Below are positions 46,612 to 54,632 of a stretch of 64,000 nucleotides of DNA, one piece after another (position 1 is the first letter of the stretch; each line of letters opens with the position of its first letter). The DNA is taken from positions 496,001-560,000 of the forward strand of contig NZ_CP013342.1 in the NCBI RefSeq assembly GCF_001610975.1, read 5' to 3'. The notes under the pieces are model-generated. The model was not told the origin of the DNA and searched no databases. It worked only from the letters and a program-made list of their open reading frames with translations. This DNA comes from Sphingopyxis terrae subsp. terrae NBRC 15098 (lineage in GTDB: Bacteria > Pseudomonadota > Alphaproteobacteria > Sphingomonadales > Sphingomonadaceae). A program made the position numbers and the translations under genes.

Positions 46612-46635
46612 TGGCACGGGTCTTGATTGGTGCAA
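46612..46635 (+). promoter_or_regulatory. Sigma-54-like promoter and NtrC half-site before glnB
   Basis: TTGGCACG-ggtc-TTGAT matches the -24 element (TGGCAC) exactly, with correct spacing to a -12 element whose GC is GA. The adjacent TTGGTGCAA (46627-46635) equals one arm of an NtrC site. The leader to the GTG start is about 105 nt and contains a small hairpin (46669-46690). The rest of 46511-46739 holds the terminator. Confidence 0.5.
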
Positions 46636-46736
46636 GATGGCCGCACACCGCACCGACTCACGGGGGAAACCGGTTCAGGCGTACCTGACCCGGCTTCGTC
46701 CACAGGCAAAGGTGGAAGGCCCAAAGGGGGACATGA

Positions 46737-47078
<342 letters not shown>

Positions 47079-47150
47079 GCTTCCATCGCTCCATCCCGTT
47101 CAACAGACGCCGGTCCAGCCGGTACTATTCGCAAAAAGGAAGAAGTGACC

Positions 47151-48563
47151 ATGGCCACCAAGCCGAAGGATATCATCGCCCGGATCAAGGATAATGACAT
47201 CGAGTGGGTCGATCTGCGTTTCACCGATCCCAAGGGCAAATGGCAGCATCTGACCATGTGCGCCGGCGTGATCGACGAAGACGCCCTCGAAGACGGCCTG
47301 ATGTTCGACGGTTCGTCGATCGAAGGCTGGAAGGCGATCAACGAAAGCGACATGATCCTGAAGCCCGATCTCGAAGCGGTCTATGACGATCCCTTCTCGG
47401 CAACCCCGATGCTGGTGATGTTCTGCGACATCGTCGAACCTTCGACCGGCGAAGGCTATGCCCGCGACCCGCGCACCACCGCGAAGCGCGCCGAAGCCTA
47501 TGTCGCCTCGACCGGCATCGGCGACACCGTCTATGTCGGCCCCGAAGCCGAATTCTTCATGTTCGACGACGTCCGCTTCGAAACCGGCTATAACAAGTCG
47601 GGTTTCGAAATCGACGATATCGAACTGCCGACCAACACCGGCCGCGCCTATGAAGGCGGCAACCTTGGACATCGTCCGCGCGCCAAGGGCGGCTATTTCC
47701 CTGTCGCGCCGGTCGACAGCGCCGTCGACATCCGCGCCGAAATGGTCTCGACCATGCTCGAAATGGGCCTGCCCTGCGACAAGCATCACCATGAAGTCGC
47801 CGCCGCGCAGCACGAGCTGGGCCTGACCTTCGGCACGCTGACGCAGACCGCCGACCGCATGCAGATCTACAAATATGTCGTGCATCAGGTCGCCCATGCC
47901 TATGGCAAGACTGCGACCTTCATGCCCAAGCCGATCAAGGACGATAACGGATCGGGCATGCACACCCACATCTCGATCTGGGAAAAGGGCAAGCCGCTCT
48001 TTGCGGGCAACGGCTATGCCGGCCTTTCGGACATGTGCCTCTATTTCATCGGCGGCGTCATCAAGCATGCGAAGGCACTCAATGCCTTCACCAACCCGAC
48101 GACGAACAGCTACAAGCGCCTCGTCCCGGGCTTCGAGGCGCCGGTGCTGCTCGCCTATTCGAGCCGCAACCGTTCGGCTTCGTGCCGCATCCCCTATGGC
48201 GCGGGCGCCAAGGCGAAGCGCGTCGAATTCCGTTTCCCCGACGCGATGGCGAACCCCTATCTCTGCTATTCGGCGCTGCTGATGGCGGGGCTCGACGGCA
48301 TCCAGAACAAGATCCACCCCGGCGACGCGATGGACAAGAATCTCTATGATCTGCCGCCCGAAGAACTCGCCGAAGTCCCGACCGTCTGTGGCAGCCTGCG
48401 CGAAGCGCTCGACAGCCTCGCGGCCGATCACGACTTCCTCTTGAAGGGCGACGTCTTCTCGAAGGATCAGATCGAAGCCTATATCGAACTCAAATGGGCC
48501 GAAGTTTACAACTTCGAACAGACCCCGAGCCCGGTCGAATTCGACATGTATTACAGCGCCTGA
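47151..48563 (+). CDS. glnA: Glutamine synthetase type I
   Basis: A 470-residue dodecamer subunit making glutamine from glutamate and ammonia. [17 protein letters not shown] and the [13 protein letters not shown] blocks are present, and the adenylylation Tyr is Y399 in [10 protein letters not shown], so GlnE control is expected. Its place after glnB is the standard alphaproteobacterial operon. ATG 47151 is used over GTG 47145. Confidence 0.98.
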   Translation: MATKPKDIIARIKDNDIEWVDLRFTDPKGKWQHLTMCAGVIDEDALEDGLMFDGSSIEGWKAINESDMILKPDLEAVYDDPFSATPMLVMFCDIVEPSTGEGYARDPRTTAKRAEAYVASTGIGDTVYVGPEAEFFMFDDVRFETGYNKSGFEIDDIELPTNTGRAYEGGNLGHRPRAKGGYFPVAPVDSAVDIRAEMVSTMLEMGLPCDKHHHEVAAAQHELGLTFGTLTQTADRMQIYKYVVHQVAHAYGKTATFMPKPIKDDNGSGMHTHISIWEKGKPLFAGNGYAGLSDMCLYFIGGVIKHAKALNAFTNPTTNSYKRLVPGFEAPVLLAYSSRNRSASCRIPYGAGAKAKRVEFRFPDAMANPYLCYSALLMAGLDGIQNKIHPGDAMDKNLYDLPPEELAEVPTVCGSLREALDSLAADHDFLLKGDVFSKDQIEAYIELKWAEVYNFEQTPSPVEFDMYYSA

Positions 48564-48585
48564 TCTGCAGCGATCAGTCACGCTC

Positions 48586-48622
48586 GAAGGGCGTCCGACT
48601 TGGGGGAGCTCGGACGCCCTTC
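48586..48622. terminator. Hairpin between glnA and the convergent membrane gene
   Basis: Perfect 13-bp stem GAAGGGCGTCCGA (48586-48598) / TCGGACGCCCTTC (48610-48622). The trailing TCCCTTATCT is only partly T-rich; it may work in both directions. Confidence 0.75.
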
Positions 48623-48641
48623 CCTTATCTGCTACCTGCGC

Positions 48642-49304
48642 TCAGCGCATCATCAGGCCGCGGCGACCGATCGCCACAAAGGCCCCGACAAGCATCATCG
48701 CCGCCAGCGTCGTCACCACGTCGATCGCGGTGAGCGCCGGTCCGAGCCCTAGAAAATCGGCGGCGCCCCAGAGGGTGAGCCCGATCCAGCTCAGGCCGAA
48801 GGCCCAATAGCCGCCTTCGATGCCCAATTGGCGGTTAAGCTCGTCATATTGCCACCGCCACGCCCAGCTCGCCGCGACACCGCCCGCAATCACGAGGGCC
48901 AGCACCGCCGCGGCCGCCTGCGCCGGAACGGGTCCGGTCGGAAAGGAGGGCGTGCGTGCGAGCGCGAGCGCAAGCAGTGCGGCCCCGATTGCGCCCATGA
49001 CGATGACCGATCGCCCCATGCCCGCGCGCTCCTCGCGCAGTTCGTCGGCATCGGCGACGTTGAGCAGCCTGGCGCCGGTGCGCGGCACCGCCAGCCCGAA
49101 GCCGACAAAGGCCGCCATCAGGAGATAGAGGATGGCGACCCCGGCCAGCGCAACGCGCGATCCGCCCATCGCATCGATGAAATCGGTCCCGGCGACATGC
49201 ATCAGCCCGGCGACCGTGCCCGCACCGACGATCGCGCCGACCAGCGCCCCGATCCCGCTCTTCTTCCACGCCGCAGCGCTATGTCCGGCCACCATCTTGT
49301 CCAT
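48642..49304 (-). CDS. Membrane protein of unknown function paired with an XRE regulator
   Basis: A 220-residue protein with about six hydrophobic segments (near 25-45, 55-77, 105-125, 132-152, 165-185 and 190-212). I recognise no catalytic motif. The ATG at 49304 overlaps the stop of the XRE regulator by one base (TGATG), so the two are translationally coupled. Short XRE regulators followed by a small membrane protein (DUF2178-like or similar) occur in many bacteria and archaea; the role is unknown. This could be the membrane partner or a target of the regulator. Confidence 0.8.
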   Translation of the reverse strand: MDKMVAGHSAAAWKKSGIGALVGAIVGAGTVAGLMHVAGTDFIDAMGGSRVALAGVAILYLLMAAFVGFGLAVPRTGARLLNVADADELREERAGMGRSVIVMGAIGAALLALALARTPSFPTGPVPAQAAAAVLALVIAGGVAASWAWRWQYDELNRQLGIEGGYWAFGLSWIGLTLWGAADFLGLGPALTAIDVVTTLAAMMLVGAFVAIGRRGLMMR

Positions 49305-49513
49305 CACTCGTCCTCCGGCATCCAATGATCGATAAACAGCTCGCGCACCTCCAGCCCGAACAGCCGGGCCATGCGCAGCGCGAGCGGCAGGCTGGGATCA
49401 TATTTGTCGGTTTCGACGGCATTGATCGTCTGCCGCGAGACGCCGAGCCGGCGGGCCAGTTCGCCCTGGCTCCACCCCGCCTGCTCGCGGCAATCCCGAA
49501 CGCGATTTTGCAA
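49304..49513 (-). CDS. Small XRE-family transcriptional regulator
   Basis: A 69-residue helix-turn-helix protein; the motif is GWSQGELARRLGVSRQTINAVETDKYDPSLPLALRMARLFGL, typical of single-domain XRE regulators. The start is probably TTG at 49513 (QNRVRDCREQ follows), with GAAAGGA a short distance upstream. The longer frame to a GTG at 49540 would begin inside the predicted -10 hexamer (49541-49546), upstream of the transcription start, so I reject it. It probably represses its own transcription through the tandem repeats at 49530-49583. Confidence 0.88.
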   Translation of the reverse strand: MQNRVRDCREQAGWSQGELARRLGVSRQTINAVETDKYDPSLPLALRMARLFGLEVRELFIDHWMPEDE

Positions 49514-49529
49514 TGACCATCCTTTCAGC

Positions 49530-49583
49530 CTGTCAGACACTCTTTACAGACGCGAAACATATGCTGTCAAACACTCTTTACAG
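49530..49583 (-). promoter_or_regulatory. Tandem 20-bp operators overlapping the XRE promoter
   Basis: Two direct copies, ctgtcagacactctttacag (49530-49549) and ctgtcaaacactctttacag (49564-49583), differ at one base and are 34 bp apart. Each is an imperfect dyad (CTGT-N12-ACAG). On the minus strand, -35 TTGACA (complement of 49565-49570) lies in one copy and -10 TAAAGA (complement of 49541-49546) in the other, 18 bp apart. Binding at either would block the XRE promoter. Confidence 0.75.
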
Positions 49584-49691
49584 GTCGTGCTCGAGATGGG
49601 GATCGGCAAGCGAGCGAATATTGCCGGGCGCGATGGCTTGCGGCGGCGGCCTTCAAGCGGCACAAGGGCGCCGACAAAGGAGATTGTGCAG

Positions 49692-51005
49692 ATGAAATCA
49701 GCCCGCTTCGCCGCGTTCGCCGCCCTTGCCGCGCTCGCGCTCGCCCCGGCCGCGCATGCCAAGCTGAGCCCGACCGAAAGCCGGATGGCCGAAACGGTAA
49801 AGGCCGAGCAGGAACGGTCGATCGCGCTGCTCGAAAGGCTGGTGAATCAGAACAGTGGTACGTTGAACCTCGCCGGGGTCGAAAAGGTAGCCGAGATGAT
49901 GCGCTCCGAGCTCGAGCCGCTGGGCTTTACGGTCACCTGGAAACCCACGCCCGAGACGAAGCGCGCCGGCCATCTGATCGCGGTGCACAAGGGGCGTGCC
50001 GACGGCAAGAAGATGCTGCTGATCGCGCATCTCGACACGGTGTTCGAACCCGACTCGCCCTTCCAGACCTTCACGCGCAAGGGCGGCTGGGGCGAAGGCC
50101 CCGGCGCGGGCGACGACAAGGGCGGCATGGTGGTGATCGTCGCGGCGCTGCGCGCGATGAAGGCTGCGGGCACGCTGAAAGACGCCAATATCGAAATCCA
50201 TATGACCGGCGACGAGGAAGACGCGGGCGATCCGATCGAAAAATCGCGCGCCGACCTGATCACCGCGGGCAAGCGCAGCGACATCGCGCTCGATTTCGAA
50301 GGACTTGTCCGCGACAATGGCGCCGATATGGGATCGATCGCCCGCCGCAGTTCGGAAAGCTGGACCGTCACCGCGACGGGCATGAGCGCCCACAGTTCGG
50401 GCATCTTCAGCGCCGAGGTCGGCGACGGCGCGATCAACGAGCTGGCACGCATCATCCGCGATTTCCGCACCCAACTGCCCGAACCCAATCTGACCTTCAA
50501 CGTCGGGCTAATCGCCGGCGGACAGGAAGCGACGCTCGACACCGGCGGTATCCGCGCGACCGCAAACGGCAAGACCAACATCGTCGCCCCGATTGCGGTG
50601 GCGCGCGGCGACCTGCGCACCCTGTCGCCCGAACAGTCGGCGCGGGTGAAGGACAAGATGGCGGCGATCGTTGCGCGCCATCTGCCCGGCACCGATGCGA
50701 AGCTTGCCTTCGACCCCGGCGCCTATCCGCCGATGGCGCCGACGGCGGGCAACAAGGCGCTGCTCGACCGGCTCAACGGCGTGAACCGCGACATGGGGCT
50801 CCCCGAAATGGCCGCGCTCGATCCGCTTAAACGCGGCGCCGGCGACATCAGCTTCGTCGCCGCCGATGTCGATGGCCTTGCCGGGCTCGGCACCTATTCG
50901 ACCGGCGATCATGCGCCCGGCGAAAGGGTCGAATTGTCCAGCATCGCACGCCAGGCGACGCGCGCTGCGATACTCATGTCACGCATAGCCGCTGAAAAGC
51001 GCTGA
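49692..51005 (+). CDS. M20 family metallopeptidase, secreted
   Basis: A 437-residue protein with a signal peptide (MKSARFAAFAALAALALAPAAHA). Zinc ligands of the M20/carboxypeptidase G2 type are visible: AHLDTVF (H, D), GAGDDKGG (D), TGDEEDAG (E, E), an Asp in the lid-adjacent LDFEG, and a C-terminal His in STGDHAPGER. The dimerisation domain lies between. It should cleave C-terminal residues or amide bonds in the periplasm. ATG 49692 follows AAGGAG; the open frame to 49371 is a shadow. Confidence 0.93.
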   Translation: MKSARFAAFAALAALALAPAAHAKLSPTESRMAETVKAEQERSIALLERLVNQNSGTLNLAGVEKVAEMMRSELEPLGFTVTWKPTPETKRAGHLIAVHKGRADGKKMLLIAHLDTVFEPDSPFQTFTRKGGWGEGPGAGDDKGGMVVIVAALRAMKAAGTLKDANIEIHMTGDEEDAGDPIEKSRADLITAGKRSDIALDFEGLVRDNGADMGSIARRSSESWTVTATGMSAHSSGIFSAEVGDGAINELARIIRDFRTQLPEPNLTFNVGLIAGGQEATLDTGGIRATANGKTNIVAPIAVARGDLRTLSPEQSARVKDKMAAIVARHLPGTDAKLAFDPGAYPPMAPTAGNKALLDRLNGVNRDMGLPEMAALDPLKRGAGDISFVAADVDGLAGLGTYSTGDHAPGERVELSSIARQATRAAILMSRIAAEKR

Positions 51006-51100
51006 GCTGGAAGAAATCGCAGCCGACCGCGCTTGATTCGCGCGGCACAGTGATTAGGTAGCAATCCGAGACGGAAGTTTCCGCCGATGGGAGAAAGATG

Positions 51101-52537
51101 ATGAGCGATACCGAAACGCACCTGAAACAGAATTACATCGGCGGCAAATGGGTCGACAGCAAGGGCGGCAAGCTGCACGACGTCATCAACCCGGCGACCG
51201 AGGAAGCGGCATCGACCGTCGTGCTCGGCACCGCGGCCGACGTCGACGATGCCGTTGCCGCCGCCAAGGAAGCCTATAAGACCTATTCGCAGACGACGCG
51301 GGAGGAGCGCTTGGCGCTGCTCGGCCGTATCGTCGAGGAATATAAGAAGCGCGGCGCCGATCTCGCCAAGTCGATGGCGGCCGAAATGGGCGCACCGGTC
51401 AGCTTCGCGGGCACCGCGCAAGTCGGCGCCGGCATCGGCGGCTTCCTCGGCACGATCGAAGCGCTGAAGAATTTCGAGTTCAGCGAACAGCATGGCGCAA
51501 ACAAGGTCGTCTATGAACCGATCGGCGTCGTCGGGATGATCACCCCCTGGAACTGGCCGCTCAACCAGATTGCGCTCAAGGTCGCGCCCGCGCTCGCCGC
51601 CGGCAACACGATGGTGCTGAAGCCGTCGGAAGAATGCCCCGGCAATGCCGTTATTTTCGCCGAAATCCTCGATGCGGCAGGCGTTCCGCCGGGCGTGTTC
51701 AACCTGGTTCAGGGTGACGGCCCGACCGTCGGCAATGCGATCAGCGCGCATCCGGGGATCGAAATGGTGAGCTTCACCGGATCGACCCGCGCTGGCATCC
51801 TCGTCGCCAAGGCGGCGGCCGACACGGTCAAGCGCGTCCATCAGGAACTGGGCGGCAAGTCGCCGAACATCGTCCTGCCCGACGCCGATCTGGCCCAGGT
51901 CCTGCCCCCGACGGTGCAGGGCGTGCTCGTCAACACTGGTCAGAGCTGTATCGCCCCGACGCGTATTCTGGTCCACAAGGACCGCAAGGAAGAGGCCGTC
52001 GGCGTCATCAAGGCGATGTTCGACGGAACGCAGGTTGGCGATCCGGCGCAGGAAGGGGGGCATATCGGCCCCGTCGTCAACAAGGCGCAGTTCGAAAAGA
52101 TCCAGGGCCTGATCCAGTCGGCGATCGACGAGGGCGCAACGCTCGAAACCGGCGGCACCGGCCTGCCCGCGAACGTCAACCGCGGCTATTTCATCAAGCC
52201 GACCGTCTTCTCGGGCGTCACGCCCGACATGCGGATCGCCAAGGAAGAAGTGTTCGGCCCCGTTGCGACGATCATGGAATATTCCAGCCTCGACGAAGCG
52301 GTCGATATCGCTAACGACACCGAATATGGCTTGTCGGCCGTGGTATCGGGCGATCCGTCCAAGGCCGCCGAGGTGGCACCGAAGCTGCGCGCCGGCATGG
52401 TCGCTGTCAACGCCTGGGGCCCCGGACCGGGCGCGCCCTTCGGCGGTTACAAGGCGTCGGGCAATGGCCGCGAAGGCGGTCTGTTCGGCCTCAAGGACTT
52501 CATGGAAGTCAAGGCGATCAGCGGCATCCCGGCGTAA
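51101..52537 (+). CDS. Aldehyde dehydrogenase, NAD(P)-dependent
   Basis: A 478-residue ALDH. The catalytic C283 (NTGQSCIAPT) and general base E249 (HQELGGKSPN) are in place, with the Rossmann SFTGSTRAG and the C-terminal PFGGYKASGNGREGG block. It oxidises an aldehyde to the acid; the substrate is not known. ATG 51101 is preferred over the directly adjacent ATG 51098 by spacing to GGGAG. It is followed by a strong terminator. Confidence 0.95.
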   Translation: MSDTETHLKQNYIGGKWVDSKGGKLHDVINPATEEAASTVVLGTAADVDDAVAAAKEAYKTYSQTTREERLALLGRIVEEYKKRGADLAKSMAAEMGAPVSFAGTAQVGAGIGGFLGTIEALKNFEFSEQHGANKVVYEPIGVVGMITPWNWPLNQIALKVAPALAAGNTMVLKPSEECPGNAVIFAEILDAAGVPPGVFNLVQGDGPTVGNAISAHPGIEMVSFTGSTRAGILVAKAAADTVKRVHQELGGKSPNIVLPDADLAQVLPPTVQGVLVNTGQSCIAPTRILVHKDRKEEAVGVIKAMFDGTQVGDPAQEGGHIGPVVNKAQFEKIQGLIQSAIDEGATLETGGTGLPANVNRGYFIKPTVFSGVTPDMRIAKEEVFGPVATIMEYSSLDEAVDIANDTEYGLSAVVSGDPSKAAEVAPKLRAGMVAVNAWGPGPGAPFGGYKASGNGREGGLFGLKDFMEVKAISGIPA

Positions 52538-52617
52538 GCCGGACGATCCTCCTTGTGGCGACGCCGCGGGGAGGACGACCGCCGGGAAGCGCTCGTCGCT
52601 GAACTCCGGCAGCAAAG

Positions 52618-52648
52618 CCCCTTCCGTTCGCGGGAGGGGTTTTTCTTT
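52618..52648 (+). terminator. Rho-independent terminator with UUCG tetraloop
   Basis: CCCCTTCCG (52618-52626), TTCG, CGGGAGGGG (52631-52639), then TTTTTCTTT. One G-U pair. Confidence 0.9.
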
Positions 52649-52674
52649 GCCCCCCCAACGGCTATGCGCGCGCC

Positions 52675-53907
52675 ATGACTGATCGCTCGCCGCTCGCGCC
52701 CGCTGCCTTCCCCGCCCTGCCCGAAATCGCCGGGGTGACGCGCCGTATCGCGCGCGCGCACTACAAAAATTGGGACCGCTGCGACCTCACCTATGTCGAA
52801 CTGGCGCCGGGTACCGTCGTCGCGGGCGTGACGACGCAGAATGTCTGCTGTTCGACCGAGGTCGAAATGTGCCGCGAGGGCATCGCGCACGGCCGCGCCC
52901 GCGCGCTGATCGTCAATGCGGGCAATTCGAACGCCTTCACCGGCTATCGCGGACGCGAGGCGGTCGAGCAGATCGTCGATCAGGTCGCTGCGCATCTGGC
53001 GTGCGATCCGAGGGAAGTCTTCGTCTGTTCGACGGGCGTGATCGGCGTGCCGCTGCCCAAGGACAAGGCGCACGCCGGCGTCGCCAAGGTCATCGGCTTC
53101 GACACGCCGAGCGCAAGCTGGGAAGAAGCGGCGCAGACGATCACCACCACCGACACCTTCCCGAAGGGCGCGGCGGCAAGCGCGGTCGTCGGCGGCGCCA
53201 CGGTGCAAGTCGCGGGGATCGTCAAGGGATCGGGGATGATCGCGCCCGACATGGCGACGATGCTCGGCTATATTTTCACCGATGCCGCGGTGGCGCCCGA
53301 TCTGTTGCAAGCGATGCTGAGCGACGCGACGGCGGGGAGTTTCAACGCGATCACGGTCGACAGCGACACGTCGACCAGCGACACGGTGCTGTTGTTCGCG
53401 ACCGGACGGGCGGGCAATCCGGTGCTGACGACGCGCGACGATCCGGGCGCCGACGCGCTTTATGCGGCAATCCAAAGCGTTGCGCTCGACCTTGCGCAGC
53501 TTGTCGTGCGCGACGGCGAAGGTGCGTCGAAATTCATCGAAATTACGGTGACCGGCGCGGTCAGCGATGCCAGCGCCAAGCGCGTCGCGCTGTCGATCGC
53601 CAATTCGCCACTGGTCAAGACCGCGATCGCGGGCGAGGATGCCAATTGGGGCCGCGTCGTGATGGCGGTGGGCAAGGCAGGCGAACCTGCCGACCGCGAC
53701 CGGCTGGCAATCCGCTTCGGCGACCATTGGGTCGCGAAGGACGGGCTACCCGTCGACGGCTATGACGAGGGCCCCGTTGCGGCGCATCTGAAGGGCCAGG
53801 ACATTCGCGTCGGCGCCGACCTCGGCCTCGGCGACGGGCGCGCGACCGTTTGGACCTGCGACCTGACCCACGGCTATATCAGCATCAACGCCGACTACCG
53901 GAGTTGA
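52675..53907 (+). CDS. argJ: Bifunctional ornithine acetyltransferase / N-acetylglutamate synthase
   Basis: A 410-residue Ntn-type enzyme of arginine synthesis that recycles the acetyl group. The self-cleavage site lies in [14 protein letters not shown], between A194 and the nucleophile T195. The family C-terminus [22 protein letters not shown] is present. ATG 52675 is close behind the terminator of the aldehyde dehydrogenase gene, so a promoter inside the short gap or read-through must serve it. Confidence 0.97.
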   Translation: MTDRSPLAPAAFPALPEIAGVTRRIARAHYKNWDRCDLTYVELAPGTVVAGVTTQNVCCSTEVEMCREGIAHGRARALIVNAGNSNAFTGYRGREAVEQIVDQVAAHLACDPREVFVCSTGVIGVPLPKDKAHAGVAKVIGFDTPSASWEEAAQTITTTDTFPKGAAASAVVGGATVQVAGIVKGSGMIAPDMATMLGYIFTDAAVAPDLLQAMLSDATAGSFNAITVDSDTSTSDTVLLFATGRAGNPVLTTRDDPGADALYAAIQSVALDLAQLVVRDGEGASKFIEITVTGAVSDASAKRVALSIANSPLVKTAIAGEDANWGRVVMAVGKAGEPADRDRLAIRFGDHWVAKDGLPVDGYDEGPVAAHLKGQDIRVGADLGLGDGRATVWTCDLTHGYISINADYRS

Positions 53908-53968
53908 CCGCGATCTTTTAGATCCGCCCCCTGCGCGCAATCAGGTGCGCCGACCACAGGAGGCCGTC

Positions 53969-54223
53969 ATGGTACGGCAAAAAGACTTCGCCGACCTGCC
54001 TTGCTTTCGAGACACCTCGAAGCGGCCTAAGGGGTACCCGTCCGAAACGCAGGTCAAGCGTGGTCATCGCTTCGTCCGCGGCGATATCGAACTTATCGAA
54101 AAACTCGGCCGAAAAGACCCGTGCCCATGCGGATCAGGCCAGAGGTTTCCGCAATTTCCGCCTCGCTTCGGGCCGGTTTCGATGGCTCCGAACGGCACGA
54201 CTATTGGCGTGACTGACCGATAG
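53969..54223 (+). pseudogene. SEC-C motif protein with damaged 3' end
   Basis: 84 codons starting [20 protein letters not shown], with a clear SEC-C start ([16 protein letters not shown]52/C54) but without the second metal pair that should follow (usually KCC or KCH). After GQRF the reading frame turns into non-conserved sequence. Dropping one C at 54149-54150 and one near 54180 restores a tail, [18 protein letters not shown], with its own stop at 54214-54216, which looks like a family C-terminus. It is therefore probably a frameshifted gene. A good ribosome-binding site (ACAGGAGG) precedes ATG 53969. Confidence 0.6.
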
Positions 54224-54230
54224 AAGGCTC

Positions 54231-54260
54231 CCCCCGACACCGATCACTCGGCGTCGGGGG
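54231..54260. terminator. Hairpin between the SEC-C gene and trxA
   Basis: CCCCCGAC (54231-54238) pairs with GTCGGGGG (54253-54260), between two convergent genes. There is no T-run, so the activity is uncertain. Confidence 0.55.
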
Positions 54261-54270
54261 CTAGCTAAAA

Positions 54271-54591
54271 TCAAAGCGCGCCTTCGAGCCAGCCCTTAAG
54301 CGCGCTCTTCGGTGCGGCGCCGACCTTGGTGTCGGCGATCTGGCCATTCTTGAACAGGATCATCGTCGGGATGCCGCGCACGCCATATTTGCTCGGCGCG
54401 TCGGGATGGTCGTCGATGTTCAGCTTGGCGATCACCACCTTGCCGGCGAGTTCGTTCGAAATTTCTTCGAGCGACGGGCCGATCATCTTGCACGGACCGC
54501 ACCATTCGGCCCAGAAATCGACGAGCACGGGGGTGTCGCTGTCGAGGACATCGGCCTGAAAGCTGGCGTCGGTGATTGCCTTGGTTGCCAT
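54271..54591 (-). CDS. trxA: Thioredoxin 1
   Basis: A 106-residue thioredoxin with the redox pair C31/C34 in WCGPC and the cis-Pro in GIPT. It is cytosolic, with no signal peptide. It is the last gene of the addB-addA-trxA run, 41 bp after addA. Such linkage is usual in alphaproteobacteria. Confidence 0.98.
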   Translation of the reverse strand: MATKAITDASFQADVLDSDTPVLVDFWAEWCGPCKMIGPSLEEISNELAGKVVIAKLNIDDHPDAPSKYGVRGIPTMILFKNGQIADTKVGAAPKSALKGWLEGAL

Positions 54592-54632
54592 CGTCTGAAC
54601 TCCTGAAATTCTGAAAAATCGTTGATGCCAAG

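Noticed and set aside
49514..49540. Longer N-terminus (GTG 49540) for the XRE regulator
   Set aside because: It would start next to the -10 hexamer, upstream of the likely transcription start, and the family begins at xNRxR.
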